Positions 54,765 to 64,000 are shown, numbered from the stretch's first letter. The stretch: 64,000 nucleotides of DNA from Cryptomeria japonica (GCF_030272615.1 NC_081409.1:239969832-240033831), one strand, 5' to 3'. A program made the numbers and translations. The notes: generated by a model from the sequence alone, not told the origin.

Positions 54765-55929
54765 TGATAAACTTATAAGGCACTGAGAGGGGGGGCGGTG
54801 AATCAGTGCTAGCAAAAACCACAACACAAATTTGATCACCACTTTAAATAACTTAAAGTTTAATAAACATAAAAGAAATATCACCATAGAAGCTAACACC
54901 CAACATATCAAGCTCCACATAACACAAAGATTTATATGTGGAAACCCAAAAGGGAAAAACCACGATGGGATTTAATACCCACAAGATTCACTATTTGCAG
55001 AATAGAAATCTTTGACTGATTAAGGTCATACGAACATGCCCGGTTAGGAGCGGACCCTATTAGGAGTCGCCTGGTTAAGGGATTTACCTCAGCCCTGTTA
55101 AAAGATTTGCCCTATTAGGAGAAACCTCAGAAGAGGATTAAGACTCAAGTTAATGAGCTACCTTATTAGGGGATTTACAATTTTAGGCATGTTAGGACCC
55201 ACTCGCTAAGAGATTTGACTACTGCAACTGTTAGGAAAACAACAGTAAAGTGATCTACATGTAGCACCTTTGTGCTTGATAAGATCCGCTTTAGTTCTTC
55301 TCAATACATCAATAACACATCCATACAGTGATTCTCAGATTACCACAAAATCAAACTCTCAATATTCTCGCTTTATCTCATACTTTATCTCATAACTCAC
55401 CACACTTTTTATAGACATCAACTTAGTCGGCTACAAACCTTGAAACAATTTCCTAGGTTCAATGAATCTAGTCAATCTTGTACTACATGATTTATTTATG
55501 TCAACCACCGATATAACAACTTAAAAATAAAAACATTATCGGTACCAGTTTACCAATTTAAGTCATTCCACTTCTACCGGTTAACTTTTCTTCATGATAG
55601 ACTACTTTGTAGATCATAACCCGCTCATCCTATTGAATATTTTGTTGTGGTATGAAACATAGCTACCTGATACAATCTCCAACACTCCTGCAAAACTACA
55701 TCACCTAACACTTCATTGATCGCTCATACTATTCTCTTGAATACAACTTTGTTCATGTTTATCTGTTGAAGTCCTATTTGTCAGTTCACTAGTAAACTAT
55801 CTCTTGTATCGGTTATGCTTTATCGGTTGGCCTAAAAGACTTAGATGACTATCAAAACATAGTTTCCATCAATGACAACATAAAACAAGTCTTCAATTAA
55901 CCTATTAAATCAAAACATCAAAGACAACA
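54765..55929 (-). repeat. Element F 5' LTR
   Basis: 1165 bp; partner of 27142-28302. Ends aagacaaca, followed by the TSD aaggt (55930-55934). Confidence 0.92.
54780..54809 (-). other. Conserved LTR hairpin, element F right copy
   Basis: Perfect 7-bp stem gcactga (54780-54786) with tcagtgc (54803-54809); loop gagggggggcggtgaa. Confidence 0.8.
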
Positions 55930-55934
55930 AAGGT

Positions 55935-56394
55935 GTCTCCATAATCTTCACCTTCTTCTTGTGCATACCCTTTGCATACTCATCTTGCCTTGTTTCTAAC
56001 AACTTCTACATCTTCATTTAGCTTGTTTCTAAATACCCATTTTGTACCAATCACATTTTTATCATCAGGTCTAGGAACAAGTGACTAAGTGTTATTTTTC
56101 TGAATCTAATCAAGTTCTTCATTCATTTCATTTAACCAGTCATCATCCTTAAGAGCTTCTTTGACTATCTTCGGTTCAACTGTGGAAATTAGACAAGAGC
56201 TTTCTTTGATTTTCCTTCTTTTCTGTAATCTAGCATTCTTGTTACCTATTATCTGGTCTTCAAAATGATTTAACCTTACATACCTATGAATTACATGTTC
56301 TAGTGCAACAACCTCTTCTTGTTCTTCATCTTCTTCATCTACCAGTTGAGAATCTTCCTGAGTGACTGGTATATCATTAGATATACTTTTTCTG
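55935..56394 (-). pseudogene. Element E reverse transcriptase, N-terminal part and linker
   Basis: Minus-strand. In-frame with the zinc-knuckle sequence of G at the right edge, it reads through an acidic linker (VDEEDEEQEEVVALEH) into RYVRLNHFEDQIIGNKN and LKDDDWLNEMNEELD, which aligns with the linker-RT entry of element C (RYVKLNHDPKQIIGDKD). After a stop near 56106 it continues through the usual VIGTKWVF-type region to YGDTF at the F insertion site. The IN that should precede it is missing. Confidence 0.85.
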
Positions 56395-57508
56395 CTTCTG
56401 CAGAATCTTGCAATGTGACCCGGTTTGTTGCAGTGATAGCAAACAAGTCCAAGTGCTCTCCAAGGTCCATTGTACATGTTTCCATTCTTCCTTCTGCATG
56501 TTGTAGCAGTGTGACCATCACCATGACAGATCATACAACTTTCTCTCCATCCGGTTGCCACTTGATGACCACCGCTTCTTGACTGATGATTGAAGACATT
56601 AAACCGGTTGTGGTTCCGGTTCATAAAAGGTTCAGGACCAGTTCCTTGGGTCCTCTGAGGATATCTTCTAGTGTTATCCATTACAAACCTGCATTCAAAT
56701 GCTCTATGCCCAAACTTGTTGCATGCATAAGAATGACCATTGAACTTATTGGATCTAGGTACATTGTTGATAAAATAAGGAAAATTATAGTAGGCTTTTC
56801 TCCTACATACATTGGCAGTGTGTCCTTCTTTAAGATAGTTAAAGCAAACAGGTTTGAATTTTTTCTTACCTTTTCCTTTGAGTGTTGGTTGCTTCTTTGA
56901 CGCTTCAGCATTTGTTCCTGAGGATTCTCCTTCCTCATGTCCAGAAAAACCAAGACCATTGGTATTCTTTGTCAGTCTAGATGACTCAAGCTTTTGCTCT
57001 AGCTTGACAGTACTTTTGCCAAACTTAGCAAGTATTTCCTTTGACTCAAAGAGTTCTTTGGAAATAGTAGTGTTTGTCTCCATTAGATTTGCATTTTCAA
57101 ATATGGCAATGTTTAGTTCTCCTTACATGTCTTCTTTTTCCATTCCGCTCTCATGAAGGCGAGCAGTCAGTGCACTAATCTCATGTTCAACTTGGAGATT
57201 TCATGATCTCTGTCCTTTACCAGATCTTCAGCTTTTCTCCGGTTCTCAAGCTCTTGACTAAACCGAATAGTCAGTCCCTCCAACTCCTTTCTCAGATTGG
57301 ACTTTGAATCATTCAGCTTATTCACTTCAGCAATCATGGCTTCCATGTTAGCTTCATCTTCAGAACTACTTTCAAATAGTTCCATCAGCCTTTCTGCATG
57401 TTCTCTCCTTTTTGCTTGAGATGCCTTGTATTTGACCATAAGATCATCATAGGCTTGCTCAGACTTAGTGAGTCGTTGAGTAAGTTCCCTCAAGGTGTAT
57501 TCCCCCAT
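56395..57508 (-). pseudogene. Element G ORF1: coiled coil plus four zinc knuckles
   Basis: Start MGEYTLRELTQRLTKSEQ at 57508 aligns with F's MGDMSYREL. Coiled-coil region (about 57180-57480) with EDEANMEAMIAEVNKLNDS; a frameshift near 57180 and one stop near 57125. The next frame (57083 onward) has a heptad-like block, then four knuckles: VCFNYLKEGHTANVC (second Cys to Tyr), SYACNKFGHRAFEC (first Cys to Ser), SCMICHGDGHTATTC and VCYHCNKPGHIARFC (both intact). Directly after the fourth knuckle the frame runs into E's pol linker without a stop, giving a 325-codon chimeric open frame 56106-57083. Role: presumed gag-like RNA binding. Confidence 0.85.
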
Positions 57509-57543
57509 ATCTCTTTCCAAGTGGTTAAAATTATAGAAAGGTA

Positions 57544-57556
57544 GGCTTTGATACCA
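57544..57556 (-). other. Element G primer binding site
   Basis: Complement of ggctttgatacca is tggtatcaaagcc, the initiator tRNA-Met type, two bases from the LTR. Confidence 0.9.
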
Positions 57557-57558
57557 AT

Positions 57559-58706
57559 TGATGAATACTAAGAGGGGGGGTGAATTAGTATGCCAAAAAT
57601 TACTGCACTAAAACACTTACATAGTCTAAAGATAAACCGGTAAAGTAGTTTGACAATCAAACCGGTTACCACACATGCAAACCAAAATGTGAATAAAGCA
57701 TTCACCCACAAAAGCAATACAACCATAACACAAGATATTTGATATGGAAACCCAACTAGGAAAAAACCATGGTGAGATGGAACTCACAAGTCACTATCTG
57801 CAGAATAGAAACCAGACCAGTTAAGGTCTTACAATGTTCTTCACTAGAACAGATCCTGTTAGGAATCTCAATCTCTGTTAGGAGATAAGTCTGATTAAAG
57901 ACTACTTTGTTAGAGGATTTTAGATTCACATGTGTGAACCACCTTGTTAGAGGATTTTACAAAGGCTTTGAGGCCTACCCGGTTAAGGGTTACAGACTTG
58001 TCAAAGATGTGAGTAATCAACAAGTATTTGATCTATCTAATAGCACAAACTACTTGGTTAGATCCAGTATTGCTCATAGCTAATGCATTCCAGCATTACT
58101 TCAATCTTCTCTCTCTCTCTCTATGTTACAACTTGATCTTCTCCAATAAGATCATTCTCAACTTCCACCTTAAACCCTAGCTCGACATTAACCCTTTCAG
58201 CAACAACTTAAAACCCTAGACATGATGTCCTTTTAAAGGAATCTGATTTCATGTCAGTCCAATAAAATTTCATTACAATTCCCTAGGTTGAATGAATCTG
58301 GACATACTTAGTAACACAACACAAAAAGCACCGTCAATGTGTCGGCACCGTCAAACAATCGGTGGATTGGTAACTCATCACAAAATGTCGGTTGGTAACT
58401 CATCACAAAGTATTACCAGTTCATACAAAATACCGATTGCCGGTTTGACAAAAATGAAGATTGGTAAGAATGTGTTGTGCCGCTTTGCTCCCTTGTACCG
58501 CTTGGGATCTACGAACTGCTTGGGGTCAACATGCCGCTTCAGACCGGGAAACACATTCTGCAAAATCACTAGTCTAGAGACTCGTATACAACATACCAGT
58601 TGGAACAAATACTGGTTGAGCATGAGCTCATACATATAAAGGGGATCTCAATACAAGTGTGTGTCCATCAATGACAATCACAAAATAAACAACAAAAATG
58701 CCAACA
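57559..58706 (-). repeat. Element G 5' LTR
   Basis: 1148 bp; tgatgaatactaagag at the PBS end and aaaatgccaaca at the outer end. It has the hairpin, the conserved block (atggaaacccaactaggaaa, 57743-57762), gttaggag-type repeats (57855-57990), a (CT)n run near 58110-58122 and the catcaatgacaatcac block (58667-58682). Confidence 0.9.
57565..57591 (-). other. Conserved LTR hairpin, element G
   Basis: Perfect 7-bp stem atactaa (57565-57571) with ttagtat (57585-57591); loop gagggggggtgaa. Confidence 0.8.
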
Positions 58707-58711
58707 CTTAT

Positions 58712-59789
58712 CACCGGTCATGTGATGTGAGCAACCACTACCAATAATCCATTCATCATTATTGTCAATGCGAGATACTAAAGCCTTCTTATCAGACAGA
58801 TCTTCCTTAATAGCAACAAAAACAATCTCCTCATTGTCTTCATCCTCGGATTCCTCATTAGTAGCACCTTCATCAACTACAACATAACACTGTTTCTTTT
58901 CTTTTCCCTTATATTTTCTAAACTTTTCCTTTTGATTATTATGAGGATAGTGTGCAACAATATGTCCTATCTTGTTACCAGAGAAACATTTGAGAGGCAA
59001 CTTACCAGTGCATCTAGGAAGTCTTTTAGCCAATAGAGCTTCAAATTCTATCAGATTACCTTCATCATCCACATCAGCTTTACTACCACCAAGATGACTT
59101 GACCTGCATTCATGACTTTGACAAACATCTTTTCCTTTTCTCACTAGTACATTAGATACAGATGCTTTAAAAGAAGATTTTGTCTTAGGTACACTGTTAT
59201 CAAAACTATTTAACTCAAAAGCAGTGAGCTTACCAATCAAAGAATCAACAGTAACCTTATCCTTAGTAACTTACCTCAACTCTTGAATAGAAAACATTAT
59301 AATTGCATAGGCAGGTAATAGAGTTCTAAGCATCTTACTCACAATAGTGTCTTCTTCTATAGTACCACCAACACTTGTGATTCCCCCGATAACTTCTTTA
59401 ATCCTCTGTCCATACTGAGTAGTCTTTTCTCCTTCCATCATTATAATATCATCAAACTTTCCTCTAAGACTCTCTTCTTTATCCTTTTGAACATTCTTAT
59501 CACCACCATAGATTAATTCTAACTTCTCCCAAACTTCAAAAGTAGTCTCTAAACCATGGACATCAATATATTTAGTATTAGAAAGTGTACTTGCTATGGC
59601 TTCCAATGCTTGAATATTTTCTTGATGCTCCTTCAACTAATCTATAGTCAAAGGACCGGTAGGAGGTACATACTGAGTAATAACATGCTACCAAAACTAA
59701 GCACCCATACCTTTGATGTAAATCTTCATTCTATCACTCCATATCTGGTAGTTGTCCTTAGTGAATTTGGGACCCTCTTTCTTCATCAT
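58712..59789 (-). pseudogene. Element E gag and start of protease
   Basis: Minus-strand start near MMKKEGPKFTKDN (59789) downstream of the PBS. UBN2-like gag has FEVWEKLELIYGGDKNVQKD and MEGEKTTQYGQRIKEVIGG; stops lie near 59637 and 59271. The region 58712-59240 holds a decayed zinc knuckle, CFSGNKIGHIVAHY (second Cys to Gly, last Cys to Tyr), an acidic stretch and the protease motif WIIGSGCSHHMTG, in which the catalytic Asp is Gly. It stops at the G insertion. It is related to A and C gag (for example the shared MKREGPKF-type start). Confidence 0.9.
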
Positions 59790-59843
59790 CTTCCTCGAAT
59801 CTTTTCCTCAAGCAGTTAAGCTTTTGCACAAAGAGGACCTAAT

Positions 59844-59855
59844 GCTCTAACACCA
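59844..59855 (-). other. Element E primer binding site
   Basis: Complement of gctctaacacca is tggtgttagagc, the initiator tRNA-Met type with two changes, two bases from the LTR end. Confidence 0.8.
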
Positions 59856-59857
59856 AT

Positions 59858-61348
59858 TTTTATTGTGAGGATCTGATTATTACTCAGAGGGGGGGTGAAT
59901 CAGTAATAAGGATAAATGAGAACTTTTCACCAATCTGCAAAATACTTCATAAAACAGTTCATAACTAGTACTCGTAGTTGATTAAACAATCACTTAATGC
60001 AGATTCACCAAAACATTACCGGTAGCAACTTAAGTGATCATCATTAAGAAAATATAGTAAAGACATCAAATACATAACTCAACAATCCATCCACAACATG
60101 ATCACAAGGATTTTTCACATGGAAACCCAAATGGGAAAAACCATGGTGGAAATTGGTACCCACAAAATATGCACTCTTTCGGAATGCACCCTGTTAGGAG
60201 CCTAGCTCGGTTAGGAGCTTTACAACAATGTCTGGTTAAGAGAAGACCCTATAAGGAGTCACCTAGTCAAGGGATTTTATAACTTAGCTCTGTTAGGAGC
60301 TTTACCCTATTAGGAGTAACCTCACTGGAGGATTTAAACCCAAATTAATCAGCCACCCAGTGAAGGGATTTACAAGATCAGGCCTATTAGGACCTACCCA
60401 GTTAAGGTATTTTAATATTGTTGCAATTTTTAGGAAACAACGGATAAATTATCTAGGCGCAGCACTTCATAGCTTGTTATTACAAATCCTTGTCAGCTCC
60501 AATCTTCTTCTCTCATGTAGACATCTCAATCTGGTTCGGCAGACACACTTCTCTGATCACCGACACAATAAACCTTCTAAAAATCGACCTAAATAGACTT
60601 TACAATTAGGTCGATTACATAAACCTTTTCAATGAATCTACATCATATATCATATCAGATCATTATAAATCATTAGAGATCATTACAACAAATTACAAGA
60701 TAATTACAATCATTGAATGATCATAACTCATTACCACACATCGATCTAATAAGTTGTCAAACTCTTAACACATTATGCTAAGCACTTTGTTGCTTCCCAA
60801 TAAATTTGATCCTTGTATGCGCCAAAACAACATCTTATCTTTTCACAAGATTTCTGACACATCATCATCAACTTATGAACATGAAAAGAATCACCGCCAA
60901 ACCATAAAACATCATCGGTCAAAGATCTTGTTATCGGTTCTCAAACCCTAGCTTATTATACAATAGTCAATTACAAACATGACTTCCAGTTTTCCAAACA
61001 TGATGCGGTTCAAGTCATAGACTCCTTATAATGTCGTAAGCACACATTTTAAACCACAACACCTAACTCAACATGGATCTCTACCGCAATCATCTCCTTC
61101 TTTGTTCCTGCTTACCGGTTCACTATCACTTGGCAGTTGCTTTCCAACTCAATTCAATTCAATCTATTACCGATTAAGACTTAACCGATAGACTTAGATA
61201 ACTTAGATGACATACCAAAACATAAAGGAAAAATATGGTTTCCATCAATGACAACACAAAAAATTGATCATCAAGCATCATATCATAATTATATCATCAC
61301 CAATAGTCCTTTATTAGTACATGATCATCTCCAACACTTATGCCAACA
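59858..61348 (-). repeat. Element E 5' LTR
   Basis: 1491 bp, uninterrupted partner of 4003-4897 plus 24885-25536. Its PBS-side end reads ttttattg where the left copy has tgttattg. Ends cttatgccaaca, followed by the TSD ggtgc (61349-61353). Confidence 0.92.
59877..59909 (-). other. Conserved LTR hairpin, element E right copy
   Basis: Perfect 8-bp stem ttattact (59877-59884) with agtaataa (59902-59909); loop G-rich. Confidence 0.8.
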
Positions 61349-61353
61349 GGTGC

Positions 61354-62891
61354 AGGATATATTTACATTAATTATTATGCACTTCTTTTTTTATTGATGG
61401 TCTCAAAGAGAAACTTTGAGGGGAAATATTTTCCACAAAAATCAACATGAAATCATATTATTGTTCAAACTAGAATTTATAATATTGGCCTCATGTCCTA
61501 AATTTTTTTATGTGAGTGGTCATTTATATAATTTGATTTTACCATTAAACACATACTTATTTCATGTTTATTTTAAATAGACCCAACAAAATTATATATT
61601 CTTAAAAATTGGCCAACATAAATGACACGTCATATTTAGATAGACTAGGGAAGAGTGCACCTATATCATGAAGATAATCAAATACCTCGTATACATCTTT
61701 GTTAATGATAATATATGAATCAACCTAGAGATGATTCATATAATGATAGGCTAACCGACTAGAAAAATAGATAGAATTTGGTAGCTTCTTGACACTTGGG
61801 AATTCATAAACAAGGTTTATATTCACATTATCTCACATTTACCATCCTATAACTAATGTAAAAAAATAAGATTCAAAAGAAAATTGCATATAGATGGGGA
61901 TGCAAAAGGTTAAATTTTATGCTTTGACACAATATATTAGAATTTTTTCTTAAGGAAAAGGTGGGGCCCCTTATTTTTTCTTCTCGTTTATCTCATGTGT
62001 GTCCTCTTTCTTTCTTTTTCCTTTATTTATTGGTCTATACCTTTTCCTTTTCGATCTATTCCCTTGCTTTATTGAGTATCTTGCCTTTTGTTAAAATTTT
62101 AGGGTTGGTTGTTTAAGAATACTAAGTAAATGAAAACCCCAATATGCCTTTATTTGGATTTTAGAGTTGTTCATCCTTGCATGAGTATCTTTGAAACTAT
62201 CTTGGCATTAATGGTGACCCACTCATTCATGTGCCTTTCCCATTTTTCTTATTATATTTTATGTTCTCTTGTCTTATATTTATTGCTACTTTATCCCATG
62301 CTCTAAAAATTTAAAACCCCATTTGTGGGAGCTTATATCCTAGTCAAAGAATCCACTAGTAGCTAGGTTGGTGAGTTACAATTTGGAAGTTCGTATGCTT
62401 GTTTTTATGTGTGTGTGTGGGTGGGTGCATTTCATCATTTTCTTGCTTTCCATGTCATTCCCTTTAACCTATACTAGGTAGGGCTTTCCTTTTCTTAGTT
62501 CATATCTTGGTTTTGTTGGTTTTATTTGCTTATTTTGTCTTGTGTATTTTTCTTTTTATATATTGTATTTGTTTGTGTTTGTTTTTGTTGTGTTCTCTTT
62601 TATGTTCCCGTTTCTTTTTGTTTCTTTACAAACCATTCATCGCATTCCCTTGTGTTTTGTCCCTTCATTTTCATTCAACGTCTACCCATTTTTCAATGGG
62701 GAACCATTTTTTCCTCCATAATGTCATGGGGATAACATCAACTCATTTGGGGTTTTCTATCCTTTCATGCATGCATTCATACCCCTAAAACTATGATATT
62801 TATGTTATCTTAAAAATATACTTACGCCTAGCATGTTTCCATACATATAAAAATGTATGTCTTTTTAGAGTTATAGTTTGAAGTCTTATTA
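61354..62891. other. AT-rich right flank, no gene recognised
   Basis: Flank beyond element E. T-rich tracts give hydrophobic short open frames (for example 62507-62788), which look like composition artefacts. Nothing supported. Confidence 0.55.
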
Positions 62892-64000
62892 TGTTGGCAT
62901 TATTGTCATTGATGTCAACAAGTGTTGCAGGGATGCCTTGATGATGCGGAGGAATAAGTGTTGTAGGTTGCAGAAGAGATCAGAATAATATCGATAATCA
63001 TTTTGATCTTCTAAGTTAGTTTGTGATTGTATCAAGATAACTCGGTCAATGAGCAGCTAGGAATAACAGATCGGAATAACTAGGTCGATACCGAGTTGTG
63101 TGGAGGAAGTTGCTATCGGCATAACTCAATCCAATGTCAGATCGTGTGCAACTTATGTCATATCAGGATATTATGCCGACCAGGTGACCGAGGATGTGCA
63201 TCAGGATAGCTGACAAAGGTAGAGTAATAGTTTTATGTAACACCGATAGAGTAAACTAATATGATATTAGTGTATCGGAATAGCTATTCTGACAAAAAGA
63301 GAATGAAGAGTAGACCCCTTGGTAAGATATTTGGAATAACCTATGCCGATGAGACCTCTCAACATGGAGATTGTGTTTCGGGATATCTTAGGGCGATAAA
63401 GGTGAGTTGACAGTATGCCATCGGAATGGCTTGTTTTGTCATTATGACATGTTTTTCTTATGTTGATAGCTATGGTTATTCTGATATGTGGTCATTTGGC
63501 TTGGAGGTTCTTTGATCAAGATAGCCTATGACAATACGTGAAATCTAAGGTGAGGATTTCATTAGAGTAACTCATGCCAACAAAAGGGATCAAAGGCATC
63601 ACATGGTCATCAGGATAGGTTGCAAAGGCGGAATAGATGTGAGATGTCTGCCCAAAAGTTAGAGTAATTTTGATAGCATGTGAACAATGCGACATCAGGA
63701 TAACTATGGTGATGAACATAAGGACATAGAAATTCAGGAGATAGAATGGATCGGCTTAAGTATTTTTTGTCAACTCGATACATGCAACATGTTCGCATAA
63801 CATGAAGGTTAGTCACAAAATTAAGTTCAACTAATCTGGGCAGCCCGATGGTCCATAAGGATGCTGATTAGGATTGACAGAGTGACTTGGACAAAGAATA
63901 TGAAGATGTGTGGCTCCTTGGTGGATAGAAAAAATCATATTTGCAAAGATAGTGCATCTGATGGAGGTAGGTGTCAATATTGTTTGGGTAGGTCGACAAA
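62892..64000 (+). mobile_element. Element L: start of a further copia-type LTR, cut by the window end
   Basis: Begins tgttggcattattgtcattg and continues gatgtcaacaagtg, the same U3 start as elements A and C (tgttggcat then cattgatgtcaa). The rest differs and contains many degenerate copies of a short word like atcggaataact or atcaggataact. The far end lies outside the window, so it cannot be said whether this is an LTR of a full element, a solo LTR or a fragment. Confidence 0.6.

Larger units (their letters stand above)
27142..55929 (-). mobile_element. Element F: LTR element with coiled-coil/zinc-knuckle ORF1 and a novel ORF2
   Basis: Two LTRs (27142-28302 and 54765-55929) of nearly equal length bracket the element. 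TSD aaggt at 27137-27141 and 55930-55934 is perfect. PBS for initiator tRNA-Met and a PPT are present, so it is copia-like in its replication signals. Removing J, I, H and K with their TSDs leaves about 7.9 kb. The surviving coding regions are ORF1 (52593-54702, split by K) and ORF2 (28802-52151, split by H, I and J). Neither shows PR, IN, RT or RH motifs, so F looks non-autonomous, dependent on another copia element's pol. I do not recognise ORF2. Confidence 0.9.
56395..58706 (-). mobile_element. Element G: 5' half of an F-like element in E's protease
   Basis: Has a complete LTR (57559-58706), PBS (57544-57556) and an ORF1 of the same type as F's. The right edge, ccaaca then cttat, interrupts E's gag-PR just after the SGCSHHMTGDK block; cttat (58707-58711) is the expected right TSD. 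The left half of G and its second LTR are missing. A deletion from G's ORF1 to the linker of E's pol accounts for the left edge near 56395. Confidence 0.82.
4003..61348 (-). mobile_element. Element E: outermost Ty1/copia retrotransposon, whole span with nested insertions
   Basis: Both ends carry one LTR family: 4003-4897 plus 24885-25536 on the left and 59858-61348 on the right. Both copies contain the run ttattgtgaggatctg near the PBS side and end in ccaaca. Host flanks are ggtgt (3998-4002) and ggtgc (61349-61353), a 5-bp TSD with one change. The element reads on the minus strand, with PBS at 59844-59855, gag-PR at 58712-59789, RT split between about 55935-56390 and 25849-27141, and PPT at 25537-25549. 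Insertions D, F and G interrupt it. Without D and F about 8.6 kb remain, part of which is G. IN and the end of PR were lost by deletion. Confidence 0.9.

Noticed and set aside
4003-61348. Tandem duplication as the cause of the repeated LTRs
   Set aside because: TSDs, PBS and PPT positions and restored ORFs fit insertion at each site far better than duplication.
62507-62788. Hydrophobic 93-codon open frame in the right flank
   Set aside because: T-rich DNA gives Phe/Leu/Cys-rich frames in more than one phase; no start context, homologous domain or neighbour supports a gene.
1-64000. CRISPR array, rRNA, bacterial operon or plasmid features
   Set aside because: No regularly spaced identical repeats, no rRNA-like stretches, and all genes are plant-type retrotransposon genes.

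Overview
The window looks like repeat-dense intergenic DNA from a large plant nuclear genome. The evidence is plant-type Ty1/copia elements primed from initiator tRNA-Met, an Athila-like Ty3/gypsy element primed from tRNA-Asp, an Ogre/Tat-like gypsy derivative and tRNA-derived SINEs. A large-genome seed plant such as a gymnosperm would fit, but the species cannot be read from the sequence. I found no ordinary host gene, no rRNA or functional tRNA gene and no CRISPR array.

About 57 kb (4003-61348) is a single nested stack of LTR retrotransposons, placed by TG...CA ends, LTR pairs, PBS/PPT sites and 5-bp target duplications (TSDs). Element names used here: E is the outermost copia element (minus strand, TSD ggtgt/ggtgc). 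D (copia, minus, 4898-24879, TSD ataag) sits in E's 3' LTR. A (copia, plus, 9344-24402, TSD gagta/aagta) sits in D's 5' LTR. C (copia, plus) sits in A's reverse transcriptase, and B (copia, minus) sits in C's 5' LTR. F (minus, 27142-55929, TSD aaggt) sits in E's reverse transcriptase gene. F itself carries J (Athila-like, 30630-41635), I (solo LTR, 42447-43930), H (Ogre/Tat-like non-autonomous, 43951-51567) and K (solo LTR, 53152-53948). G, related to F, sits in E's gag-protease region and has lost its 3' half. Flanks: 1-3997 is AT-rich with two SINE-like insertions, 61354-62891 is AT-rich with nothing recognised, and 62892-64000 begins another copia-type LTR.

All genes are retrotransposon genes and all are broken. 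Copia parts are gag (RNA binding, zinc knuckle), aspartic protease (PR), integrase (IN), reverse transcriptase (RT) and RNase H (RH). J keeps one reading frame through gag-PR-RT-IN and another through an extra 3' ORF, each broken only by stop codons. Three deletions with one end in or next to an IN gene explain the odd junctions: A/B at 12560, D at about 8884, and G/E at about 56395.

Most worth a second look are three things. (1) A hairpin with a homopolymer loop lies near the LTR end that abuts the PBS in every copia-type LTR whose end is present; its stem sequence differs between families but stays paired. (2) Elements F and G have a coiled-coil plus four-zinc-knuckle ORF1, and F has a long second ORF of unknown function and no visible pol. 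(3) An inverted repeat (catcaatg/cattgatg) brackets the PPT/LTR boundary, with a second PPT-like tract upstream. Coordinates were counted by eye and may be off by a few bases.
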